A stretch of DNA of 7,322 nucleotides from Phycisphaerales bacterium (lineage in GTDB: Bacteria > Planctomycetota > Phycisphaerae > Phycisphaerales > UBA1924): NCBI GenBank assembly GCA_003511945.1, contig DOJA01000230.1:2933-10254 (forward strand). The letters run 5' to 3'. A program made the position numbers and the translations under genes. This document shows, piece after piece, positions 1-6,256 of this stretch (positions are counted from its first letter, which is position 1; each line of letters starts with the position of its first letter). The notes below the pieces were generated by a model. It worked only from the letters and a program-made list of their open reading frames with translations, did not search any database and had not been told where the DNA came from.

Positions 1-2
1 CC

Positions 3-1211
3 CCGCTCGACCTGGCGCAGGGCGCGGGACGCCTCGACCTCCGCCGATCACTCGAGACCTACCTCACCGGCTATCCCCCGGCGTTCCCGCCCCAGGCGTT
101 CTTCGAGGGTCCGACCATCGACCCGGCAGCCACAGACCCCCGGCGCCCGACGATCCGCCGCCCACAAGAGGACCCGACCGAGCCGCCAGTTTTTCGTGGC
201 GCCATGGTCGAAGAGAACGAACCGCTCGACCCTCCCGCGTCGCTCGAACTCCAGAATCGGATCCGCAACGGGCCGGAGTTTGGCAGCGCCGGACTCCTGA
301 TCGGGCGCTCCCAGCAGACCCGGACCGACGCGGACCTCAAGAGCCCCCGCCCGCCGCTGGGCCCGGGCATAACCACGCCCCCGCAGTCCCCTCTGGTCCC
401 GCCGCGCCTCCCGGGAGGAACGCCCCCCGGAGTTCCCGGCCCCGGTGGACCCCCAACCCCGCCCGGCACGCCCCAAGGCGACGGCGGCGTCGCGCCCGTT
501 GAGATCGAGCCCATCTTCGTCGACCCCATCGGGTGGGACGACGCCAACCTCGACCAGCGCCCGATTCGCCAGGGGGGGGTGGGCGCCGCCGTCGAGCCCG
601 ACGGGTTCATCGATTATGTCATCCGCGTGCCGCTCCTCGCCACCCGCCCCGACCCGTCCAACCCGGGGCTGCTCCTGCCCGCCGACCGCCTGACAGTGAC
701 CCTGTCCTGGCTGCGGACCATCATCTTCGACGAAATCTCTTTCGCCAGCGCCTCCGATCCACGCATCGGTTCCGTCGAGGCCCTTGAACTCGAAGACCTC
801 AACCTCGAAATCTACCTCACCGACGCTCTCGGCAACATCATCGGCAACGAGTTCGACGGCACCGCCGTGGTCCGCTCGTCGGCCTCGACGGTCAACACCA
901 CCGAGCACCTCAGCTTCGAGGTGCCGCAGGACGGCATCTACCTCATCCGTGTGCGCTGGATCACCACCACAAACGACATCTTCGCCAATCAACCCGCCGC
1001 CGAGGTCCGCTACGGCGTCGCCTGGCGCGTCGACTTCTCCCCGCGCCCCGCGGTCTTCCGTCCCATGGGCTTCAAGGAACTCGCCGGCGCACTCGCCGGC
1101 TTCGGCTCAGAGATCGGCACCGACGGCTACCAACTCGATGGCGACGCCGACAAGGACGGAGCCATCAACTTCGACGACATCACAACGATCCTGGCCAACT
1201 GGGAGCGCTGA
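3..1211 (+). CDS. Secreted protein with dockerin-like C-terminus, probable S8 (subtilisin-like) peptidase, 5'-truncated
   Basis: The frame is open from the left edge, so this is the last 402 residues of a longer protein; the first in-frame ATG, at 204, lies inside it and is unlikely to be the start. Residues 6-21 (QGAGRLDLRRSLETYL) resemble the helix that closes S8 peptidase domains, which would put the catalytic triad off the window. A Pro/Gly-rich linker follows (about 114-157), then a probable beta-sandwich (about 201-348) with LTVTLSW, LEDLNLEIYLTDALGN and GIYLIRVRW, like the C-terminal domains of subtilases. The last ~46 residues form a dockerin-like repeat with one complete EF-hand loop at 381-392 (Asp at loop positions 1, 3, 5 and 12, Gly at 6), then ILANWER. 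Family knowledge: such tails are frequent on exported Phycisphaerae proteins. Export and protease activity are inferred, since the N-terminus is missing. Coding status and C-terminus are firm; the S8 label is moderate. Confidence 0.85.
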   Translation, partial: PLDLAQGAGRLDLRRSLETYLTGYPPAFPPQAFFEGPTIDPAATDPRRPTIRRPQEDPTEPPVFRGAMVEENEPLDPPASLELQNRIRNGPEFGSAGLLIGRSQQTRTDADLKSPRPPLGPGITTPPQSPLVPPRLPGGTPPGVPGPGGPPTPPGTPQGDGGVAPVEIEPIFVDPIGWDDANLDQRPIRQGGVGAAVEPDGFIDYVIRVPLLATRPDPSNPGLLLPADRLTVTLSWLRTIIFDEISFASASDPRIGSVEALELEDLNLEIYLTDALGNIIGNEFDGTAVVRSSASTVNTTEHLSFEVPQDGIYLIRVRWITTTNDIFANQPAAEVRYGVAWRVDFSPRPAVFRPMGFKELAGALAGFGSEIGTDGYQLDGDADKDGAINFDDITTILANWER

Positions 1212-1254
1212 GCCCCTCTTCGCGGCCGCCCACGATCCCACCGTCCTTGAATCG

Positions 1255-1282
1255 CCCCCGGGACTCCCCTCCCGGGGGTTTT
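1255..1282 (+). terminator. Intrinsic terminator of the dockerin-protein gene
   Basis: A perfect 9-bp stem (CCCCCGGGA with TCCCGGGGG) has a 6-nt loop (CTCCCC) and is followed at once by TTTTCCTTT. It starts 44 nt after the stop codon at 1211. The T-rich side is on the plus strand, so it ends transcription of the peptidase-like gene before it runs into the convergent serS. The hairpin lies just beyond the serS stop on the other strand, but there it is followed by CGATTC rather than Ts, so efficient termination of serS is doubtful. Confidence 0.85.
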
Positions 1283-1298
1283 CCTTTGCACACGCCGG

Positions 1299-2702
1299 TC
1301 AGCCGATCCGTTCGCGCCCGCCCATGTAGGGGCGCAGCGCGCCGGGCACCGTCACCGACCCCTCCGCGTTCTGGTGCATCTCCAGGATCGGGATCAGCAC
1401 CCGCGGGCTCGCCAGCACCGTGTTGTTCAGCGAGTGGCAGAACACCGTCTTGCCCCCCGACCCGCCCTCCCGGTACCGCAGGTTCAGGCGGCGGCACTGG
1501 AAGTCGTACAGCCGCGAGGCGCTGTGCGTCTCGCCGTACGCGCCCAGCGGCCTGCCCTTCGCCCCCAGCTCCCCGCGCCCGGGCATCCACGACTCGATGT
1601 CCACCATATCCGCGTTCTTCGGCCCCAGGTCCCCGGTGCAGCACTGCAGCAGCCGGTAGGGCAACCCAAGGGCCTGGAGCAGTTCCTCGACGATCTCGAT
1701 CATCCGCCGGTGCCACGCGCGGCTCTCCGCCTCATCGGCCCGACAGATCACCACCTGCTCCACCTTGTCGAACTGATGGATCCGGTACAGCCCCGCCGTG
1801 TCGCGCCCCGCGGCCCCCGCCTCGCGCCGGAAGCACGGGCTCACCGTCGCCATCTTCAGCGGCAGGGCCGCCTCATCCAGAATCTCCTGCGAGTGCAGCC
1901 CCATCAGCCCGACCTCGCCGGTCCCCGTCAGGAACAGGTCGCTCGCCGACCCGCGCGACTGCTCCGCCACCAGATAGGTCTGCTCCCGCCCCGCGGGAAA
2001 GAACCCCGTGCCCACCATCGCCTCCTCGCGGACGAGCACAGGGACCGACACCGGCGCGAACCCGTGCCTCTCGCAGATGAAGTCGTAGGCGAACCGCAGC
2101 ACCGCCTGGTGCAGGCGCATCCCGTCCCCGCGCAGAACATACGACCGCGACCCCGCCATCTTCACGCCCCGCTCGAAGTCCACCAGCCCCAGCGATTCGC
2201 ACAGCTCCAGGTGCGTCCGGGGCTCGAAACCCCGCTGGGCCGCGAAGGGCTTGGCCGGGTCGAACCCCGCCGGGCTCCAGCGACGAAGTTCGATGTTGTC
2301 CTCCGCCCCCGCTCCCACCGGCACATCCGCGTCCGGCGGCTGCGGCACCTGCAGCAGCATCGCCTCCAGCGCGGGCGACACCTCGCCGATCCGCCCCTCC
2401 AGCGCCTGGATCCGCTCCTTCAACTCGGCGGGCTTCCGCCGGAGCGACTCGACCTCCGCCTCCAGGGCCGCCCGCTCCGCGCCCTGCGCCGCCTTCAGCT
2501 TCCCCATCAGGGCGCCGATCCGAGGCCCCGATTCCTTCGCCAGCCGGTTCTGCTCCGCGCGGAGCGTCTCCTGCTCGGTCAGCAGCCCCCGGCGCTCGCT
2601 GTCCAGCGCCAGAATCCCATCGATGTCCACCGCGATCCGCTTGCGGGCGGCACCGTCGCGGAACCGCTGCGGATCGTCACGGAGTTGCTTCAGGTCGATC
2701 AT
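1299..2702 (-). CDS. serS: Seryl-tRNA synthetase
   Basis: This cytoplasmic class II aminoacyl-tRNA synthetase charges tRNA-Ser (and tRNA-Sec where present) with serine using ATP. The N-terminal tRNA-binding arm starts MIDLKQLRDDPQRF and continues as a long Glu/Arg/Ala-rich coiled coil to about residue 115. The catalytic core follows: the serine-binding TGE at 261-263, motif 2 FRRE at 291-294, the typical RIHQFDKVE at 307-315, and motif 3 around LNNTVLASPR with Arg434. The C-terminus VPGALRPYMGG is diagnostic. At 467 residues it is longer than the usual ~425; part of the excess is a Gly-rich insert at about 374-389, after SWMPG. The start at 2702 gives the standard SerRS N-terminus. The open frame upstream to 2834 crosses a terminator and looks unlike any SerRS, so it was not used. 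No Shine-Dalgarno sequence precedes the ATG. The gene converges on the dockerin-protein gene. Confidence 0.98.
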   Translation of the reverse strand: MIDLKQLRDDPQRFRDGAARKRIAVDIDGILALDSERRGLLTEQETLRAEQNRLAKESGPRIGALMGKLKAAQGAERAALEAEVESLRRKPAELKERIQALEGRIGEVSPALEAMLLQVPQPPDADVPVGAGAEDNIELRRWSPAGFDPAKPFAAQRGFEPRTHLELCESLGLVDFERGVKMAGSRSYVLRGDGMRLHQAVLRFAYDFICERHGFAPVSVPVLVREEAMVGTGFFPAGREQTYLVAEQSRGSASDLFLTGTGEVGLMGLHSQEILDEAALPLKMATVSPCFRREAGAAGRDTAGLYRIHQFDKVEQVVICRADEAESRAWHRRMIEIVEELLQALGLPYRLLQCCTGDLGPKNADMVDIESWMPGRGELGAKGRPLGAYGETHSASRLYDFQCRRLNLRYREGGSGGKTVFCHSLNNTVLASPRVLIPILEMHQNAEGSVTVPGALRPYMGGRERIG

Positions 2703-2710
2703 CGGGGCGG

Positions 2711-2716
2711 ATAGTA
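2711..2716 (-). promoter_or_regulatory. Possible -10 box of a serS promoter
   Basis: The minus strand has TACTAT (4 of 6 matches to TATAAT), ending 8 nt before the serS ATG. No -35 match lies 16-18 nt upstream. If used, transcription would start at or next to the ATG and give a nearly leaderless mRNA, which would fit the missing Shine-Dalgarno sequence. With a terminator ending 54 nt upstream, serS needs either a promoter in this gap or readthrough. The evidence is weak. Confidence 0.25.
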
Positions 2717-2756
2717 GAGCACTTCGCCCACGCAGGGATCGCCGATCACCAGCATG

Positions 2757-2793
2757 AAAAAAGCCGAAGCCGCCTTGCGAGCGGCTCCGGCTT
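2757..2793 (-). terminator. Intrinsic terminator upstream of serS
   Basis: On the minus strand a 13-position stem (12 paired, one A/C mismatch; core AGCCGGAGCCGC with GCGGCTTCGGCT) closes a 7-nt loop (TCGCAAG) and runs into six Ts. The plus-strand reading has no T-tract, so the direction is clear. It ends a leftward transcript 54 nt before the serS start. The transcript could be a separate RNA, nadK readthrough, or a serS leader under attenuation. Confidence 0.85.
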
Positions 2794-3055
2794 CTGCCAC
2801 ACGGCGACGGGTCAGGTCTCCGTGCGAGAGGCATGGTGGCAGGCCGCCCACCAGTCCCCCTATGACGAGAAACCGAGGTCTCCCGTCAGCGTGTTTCCCG
2901 GGCCGCTTGGCCTGACGCGGCCCGGTTCCCTTGTCCGGGCGAACCCGGACTGTCCTGAGCGCTTCCCAACGCCCAGAACTGACGTGCCCCCGCTCTCGCG
3001 GAGGTCTTCCCTCGCGGGCCCTGTCCGAGGACAGGGGCTCCGCCTCTTCTCAACT
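2757..3055 (-). ncRNA. Candidate structured non-coding RNA or serS leader, family unknown
   Basis: About 300 nt lie between a promoter-like sequence and an intrinsic terminator, with no credible protein gene on either strand. Hand folding of the minus strand gives these helices: 3036-3030 with 3025-3019 (7 bp, CTCG loop); 3004-2998 with 2993-2987 (7 bp including one G-U, GAGA loop); 2984-2979 with 2889-2884 (6 bp), closing a four-way junction; 2978-2970 with 2961-2953 (9 bp); 2950-2944 with 2939-2933 (7 bp, TTCG loop); and 2925-2917 with 2906-2898 (9 bp). A further domain, 2874-2865 with 2823-2815 (one bulge), encloses a hairpin at 2853-2834. Conserved motifs of RNase P RNA, tmRNA, SRP RNA and T-boxes were looked for and not found. 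The 5' end is inferred from the promoter. GC-rich DNA folds readily, so covariation is the decisive test. Confidence 0.45.
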
Positions 3056-3061
3056 GTCATC

Positions 3062-3091
3062 AGAATAACCGGGCTTTGGTGGTCATGCCAA
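3062..3091 (-). promoter_or_regulatory. Sigma70-like promoter of the candidate RNA
   Basis: The minus strand reads TTGGCA (3091-3086, 5 of 6 to TTGACA), an 18-bp spacer, then TATTCT (3067-3062, 4 of 6 to TATAAT). The expected transcription start is near 3055. It lies in the nadK-serS gap and is AT-richer than its surroundings. The match is good but not decisive, since housekeeping sigma consensus in planctomycetes is little characterised. Confidence 0.4.
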
Positions 3092-3181
3092 CAGAAAACC
3101 CGCCCCCGAGCGCCATCTTCGCAGTTTTCGTATCCCGATCCAGGCCAACGGGTTACCCATCTTGCCGCGCCGGGCGGACCG

Positions 3182-4090
3182 TCAGCCCTCTGAGCCGGGG
3201 GTCGACGCCCAATGCATCTTCCGGACCAGCGTGTCCCAATAGGAGCAGCCCGGGTTGTGGACCAGCCGCACCGTAGTGGGATGACGCCGCAGGCGCACCG
3301 TGTCGCCCGTGTGCAGCGGGCGATGGACCTGCCCGTCCAGAACCAGCGTGGTCCCCAGCGCGGGCGACGCGTCGCGGCTCGCCGCCACGCCCTCAAGGCC
3401 CCGGGCCAGCATCGAGTTCGCCTGACGCAGCCGGATCTCCGCCCGGCTCGACCCCGGCACCACGATCGGCCGGAACGAGAGCGAGTGGGCCGCGATGGGG
3501 GTGATGACGAACGCGTCCAGATCCGGTGACAGGATCGGCCCGCCCGCCGACACATTGTACGCGGTCGATCCGGTGGGGGTGGAGGCGATCAGCCCGTCGC
3601 CCCGCACGGTCGGGCCGGGGTGCGCGTCGATGCTCAGTGAAAGCTCCACCATCCGGTAGGGCGGGCCGGCGGTGACGACCGCGTCGTTCATCGCCAGGTC
3701 CGATGATCGCTCCGAGCCGTCCGGCGCCAGCACGGCGGCGTCGAGCAGGATGCGTTCCCGCAGTTCCAGCTCCCGCCCGTCGAGCAGTCGCGGGGCCTGC
3801 GCGCGCAGCGCGTCAAGGTCGAACTCTGCCAGGAATCCCAGCCGCCCCAGGTTCACTCCCAGCAGCGGGAGCCCAAGGTGGACGGCCCGCCTCGCCTGCG
3901 CCAGCAGCGTGCCGTCGCCACCCAGGACCACGATCAGGTCCGCGCCGGCCGCGTCCGTGATCGGCCCGGCGCCCGCGTCGAGCTCGCCCACGATCCGCGC
4001 ATGGGCGCTCAGCAGCGCCCGCACCTCGGGGAGCGCCTGCGCGACCTCACGCTTGGCGCGATTGACCAGGAGCAGGACTGCGCGTGCCAT
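3182..4090 (-). CDS. nadK: NAD kinase
   Basis: This cytoplasmic enzyme phosphorylates NAD at the 2' hydroxyl of its adenosine ribose, using ATP or polyphosphate, to make NADP. Visible family motifs are GGDG (57-60, after DLIVVL), GVNLGRLGFLAEF (78-90), MND (134-136, the NE/ND position), GDGLIASTPTGSTAYNVSAG (164-183), ITPIAAHSLSFRPIVVP (196-212), and LDGQ (251-254). The C-terminus WDTLVRKMHW is the usual NadK ending. The length, 302 residues, is normal. The start at 4090 gives a standard beta-strand N-terminus (ARAVLLLVN); no Shine-Dalgarno sequence precedes it. It lies 40 bp after dxs on the same strand, so co-transcription and perhaps translational coupling are likely. NADPH supply for DXP reductoisomerase links it to the isoprenoid genes. 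No clear terminator follows its stop. Confidence 0.97.
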   Translation of the reverse strand: MARAVLLLVNRAKREVAQALPEVRALLSAHARIVGELDAGAGPITDAAGADLIVVLGGDGTLLAQARRAVHLGLPLLGVNLGRLGFLAEFDLDALRAQAPRLLDGRELELRERILLDAAVLAPDGSERSSDLAMNDAVVTAGPPYRMVELSLSIDAHPGPTVRGDGLIASTPTGSTAYNVSAGGPILSPDLDAFVITPIAAHSLSFRPIVVPGSSRAEIRLRQANSMLARGLEGVAASRDASPALGTTLVLDGQVHRPLHTGDTVRLRRHPTTVRLVHNPGCSYWDTLVRKMHWASTPGSEG

Positions 4091-4130
4091 GTCGGGGAGA
4101 GTCTAACCGTGCCGGGCGCGGCTCACGCCA

Positions 4131-6140
4131 TCAGGGCCGCAACTCGCCGGCGGGCGCCCGCGCCGGGGCGTGCGGGCGGACCTCGATGATCGGCTGGCCC
4201 CCCGCCCCCCCGGTCCCCCCGGATGCGCCGCGCCGGTCGATGGCCGCGCGGAGCGTCGACGCGATCGATGCCGCGTCCAGACCCGCTTCCTTGAGCTGCG
4301 CCGAGCGCCCGTCCTGGTAGATCCACGCATCCGGCAGGGCCATGCGCGTGACGAGCCCCGCGTTGAGCCCCATCTCCGATGCCGCCTCGACCACCGCCGC
4401 GCCGAACCCGCCCTGTGGACCGTGGTCCTCCACGGTCACGATGGGGATCCCGCGTGCGAGCAGCGACCGGATCAGCTCCGCGTCCACCGGCTTGGCGAAC
4501 CGCGCGTCGTACAGCGAAACGCGGTGCTCCGGCCCCAGCGACTCGATGGCCCTGGCTGCGTCGTACAGCATCACGCCGAACGCCAGCACGGCGGCGTCCG
4601 GGCGGTCGTGCTCGCGGATCGCCCGGGCCTTGCCCAGCACGAACGGCGGGCATTCGCTCCCGCCCAGGGGCGTCTCGGCCACATTGTCCCGCGGGTAGCG
4701 CACCGCCGACAGCCCCGCCTCGTAGGTCCGCATGAACTCGAGCGCCGCCTTGAGCGACGGCTCGTCCGCCGCCCCCAGGATCGTCGCCTTCGGGAGCACC
4801 CGCAGGATGGAGATGTCGCAGAACCCGTGGTGCACCGCGCCGTCGCCCCCGACCAGCCCGGCCCGGTCCAGGCACAGCCGGACCGCCAGCCCCTGCAGCG
4901 ACACCTCCTGGAACGCCTGATCGAACGCCCGCTGCACAAAGGTGGAGTACACCGCGAAGAACGGCTTCCAGCCCGTCTTGGCCAGCCCCGCCATCATGTC
5001 CATGGCGTGACTCTCGCAGATCCCCGTGTCGAACGAGCGCTCCGGGAACTTCGGCAGCACCTTGTCGAGCCCCGTCCCGCCCGGCATGGCCGCGGTGCAG
5101 GCGAGCACCTTCTCGTCCCGCGACATGAGCTCCACCATCGCCTCGCCGAATGCGGTCGTGAACGAACGCCCCTCCTTCTTGAGCTCCACGCGGCACGAAT
5201 CGGGGTCGTAGCTGAACGCCGCCGGGGAGTGGAAGGTCGTCGAGTCGCCCTCCGAGATGCGGTAGCCCTTGCCCTTCACCGTCTTGACATGCAGCACCAT
5301 CGGGCGGTCAAAGTCGCGCGCCTCGGAGAGGAACTCGATCAGCGTCGGCAGGTCGTGCCCGTCGATCGGTCCCACGGTCACCAGCCCGAAGTGCTCGAAC
5401 CACGCGTCCTCGCACAGCGCCGCCTTGGCCGCCTCGCCCATCCGGTGGTAGGCGTCCTCGACCAGCGATCCGCCCGGCAGGTTCTTCAGCACCCGGCGCG
5501 CCGTCTTCTTCATCTCGCCGTAGATCGGGTTCAGCCGCAAACGGTCGAAGTACGCCGCCATCGCGCCCTGCGGCTTGCTGATCGACATCCCGTTGTCGTT
5601 CAGCACCACAAGGAACTGACGCTGGAGCACCCCCGCCCCGTTCAGCCCCTCCATCGCCACGCCGTTCACGATGGACGCATCGCCGATGAGCGACACCACC
5701 CGTCGCCCGCCCGGGTTCTTCGCGGGGTCGAAGCCCTCGCCGTTGAGCGAGTCCCCGCGCGCCACGCCCACCGCCGTCGAGATGCCCGTCCCCGCGTGCC
5801 CGACCGAGAACAAATCAAACGCCGACTCCCGCGGCTCCGGAAACCCCGCCATGCCCTCGCGCGTCCGCAGTTTCCCCAGCAGCCCCAGACGCCCGGTGAG
5901 CAGCTTGTGCGGGTAGCACTGGTGCCCGACATCGAACAGCAGCCGGTCGTGCCCGAAGTCAAACACATAGTGCAGCGCGATCGTCAGTTCGACCACGCCA
6001 AGGTTCGGCGCCAGGTGGCCGCCGGCCTTGGAGACCTGCTCGAAGATCGCCTCGCGGACCTCCTGAGCCAGCACGCCCAGGTCGTCGATCGACAGAGCGC
6101 GGAGGTCGGCGGGGGTCTTGATGGTCGGAAGGAATCGCAT
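4131..6140 (-). CDS. dxs: 1-deoxy-D-xylulose-5-phosphate synthase
   Basis: This thiamine-diphosphate enzyme condenses pyruvate with glyceraldehyde 3-phosphate to DXP, the first step of the MEP isoprenoid pathway. Key sites are present: GGHLAPNLGVVELT (40-53), DVGHQCYPHK (70-79), NDNGMSIS (181-188), GPIDGHD (257-263), GICESHAM with the catalytic Glu376, YSTFVQRAFDQ (398-408), DRAGLVGGDGAVHHG (425-439, with Asp433 and His437), and RYPR (481-484). At 669 residues it is somewhat longer than the common 620-640, partly from a Gly/Pro/Ala-rich tail after about 636. Odd points: the usual GDG cofactor motif reads GDA (153-155), GHSSTSIS reads GHAGTGIS (115-122), and DGPTHHG reads DGAVHHG. The start at 6140 is supported by GGAG 6 nt upstream. 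It lies 116 bp after the prenyl synthase gene and 40 bp before nadK. The assignment is secure; catalytic competence is inferred. Confidence 0.96.
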   Translation of the reverse strand: MRFLPTIKTPADLRALSIDDLGVLAQEVREAIFEQVSKAGGHLAPNLGVVELTIALHYVFDFGHDRLLFDVGHQCYPHKLLTGRLGLLGKLRTREGMAGFPEPRESAFDLFSVGHAGTGISTAVGVARGDSLNGEGFDPAKNPGGRRVVSLIGDASIVNGVAMEGLNGAGVLQRQFLVVLNDNGMSISKPQGAMAAYFDRLRLNPIYGEMKKTARRVLKNLPGGSLVEDAYHRMGEAAKAALCEDAWFEHFGLVTVGPIDGHDLPTLIEFLSEARDFDRPMVLHVKTVKGKGYRISEGDSTTFHSPAAFSYDPDSCRVELKKEGRSFTTAFGEAMVELMSRDEKVLACTAAMPGGTGLDKVLPKFPERSFDTGICESHAMDMMAGLAKTGWKPFFAVYSTFVQRAFDQAFQEVSLQGLAVRLCLDRAGLVGGDGAVHHGFCDISILRVLPKATILGAADEPSLKAALEFMRTYEAGLSAVRYPRDNVAETPLGGSECPPFVLGKARAIREHDRPDAAVLAFGVMLYDAARAIESLGPEHRVSLYDARFAKPVDAELIRSLLARGIPIVTVEDHGPQGGFGAAVVEAASEMGLNAGLVTRMALPDAWIYQDGRSAQLKEAGLDAASIASTLRAAIDRRGASGGTGGAGGQPIIEVRPHAPARAPAGELRP

Positions 6141-6146
6141 CCGTGG

Positions 6147-6150
6147 CTCC
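6147..6150 (-). promoter_or_regulatory. Shine-Dalgarno sequence of dxs
   Basis: GGAG lies 6 nt before the ATG at 6140. It is the only well-placed Shine-Dalgarno sequence seen before the annotated ATG start of any complete gene here, and it fixes the dxs start. Confidence 0.6.
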
Positions 6151-6213
6151 GGCAGGTTTCAATGTCTTCTGAACACAGTGTAGGAATCGGCGCCCAACCC
6201 ATTGTCCCGTTCC

Positions 6214-6231
6214 GGCTGGGAATCGCCAGCC
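6214..6231. other. Short inverted repeat between the prenyl synthase gene and dxs
   Basis: A perfect 6-bp inverted repeat (GGCTGG and CCAGCC) encloses 6 nt. On neither strand is it followed by a T-tract, so it is not an obvious intrinsic terminator. It may be an mRNA processing or stability hairpin in a joint transcript. No convincing -35/-10 pair was found in the 116-bp gap, though TACACT on the minus strand near 6181 could be a -10 box. Confidence 0.3.
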
Positions 6232-6256
6232 CCCAGAGCGGGAAGGGGCCGCTTGC

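Noticed and set aside
204..1211. ATG at 204 as the start of the dockerin protein
   Set aside because: The frame is open to the left edge, and residues upstream (QGAGRLDLRRSLETYL) look like real protein of the S8 type. There is no Shine-Dalgarno sequence or signal peptide at 204.
1374..2714. 446-codon open frame on the plus strand opposite serS
   Set aside because: Shadow of serS with the same Arg/Pro/His bias. No family resemblance.
2703..2834. 44-residue N-terminal extension of SerRS
   Set aside because: It would translate through the intrinsic terminator hairpin, is Arg/Ser-rich and unlike any SerRS. MIDLKQLRDD at 2702 is the canonical N-terminus.
2926..2932. Cobalamin-riboswitch-like AAGGGAA
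   Set aside because: Only the short purine string matches. The B12 box (GCCACTG with its context) is missing and no cobalamin gene is nearby.
2757..3055. T-box leader of serS
   Set aside because: The location before a synthetase gene and the terminator fit, but the conserved T-box (GGTGGNACCGCG type) is absent; AAGGGAACCGGG is only a distant look-alike. T-boxes are also not typical of planctomycetes.
2757..3181. RNase P RNA, tmRNA, SRP RNA or 6S RNA in the gap
   Set aside because: The size would suit some of these, but I found no GAGGAAAGTCC or ACAGAA core (RNase P), no CCA-ended tRNA-like half or tag frame (tmRNA), no GGAAGGAAGCAG loop (SRP), and no single long rod with a central bubble (6S).
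2822..3193. 123-codon plus-strand frame filling the nadK-serS gap
   Set aside because: It starts with GTG without a Shine-Dalgarno sequence, overlaps the end of nadK, lacks the strong third-position GC preference of the neighbouring genes, and has no recognisable motif. The RNA structure and terminator read the other way.
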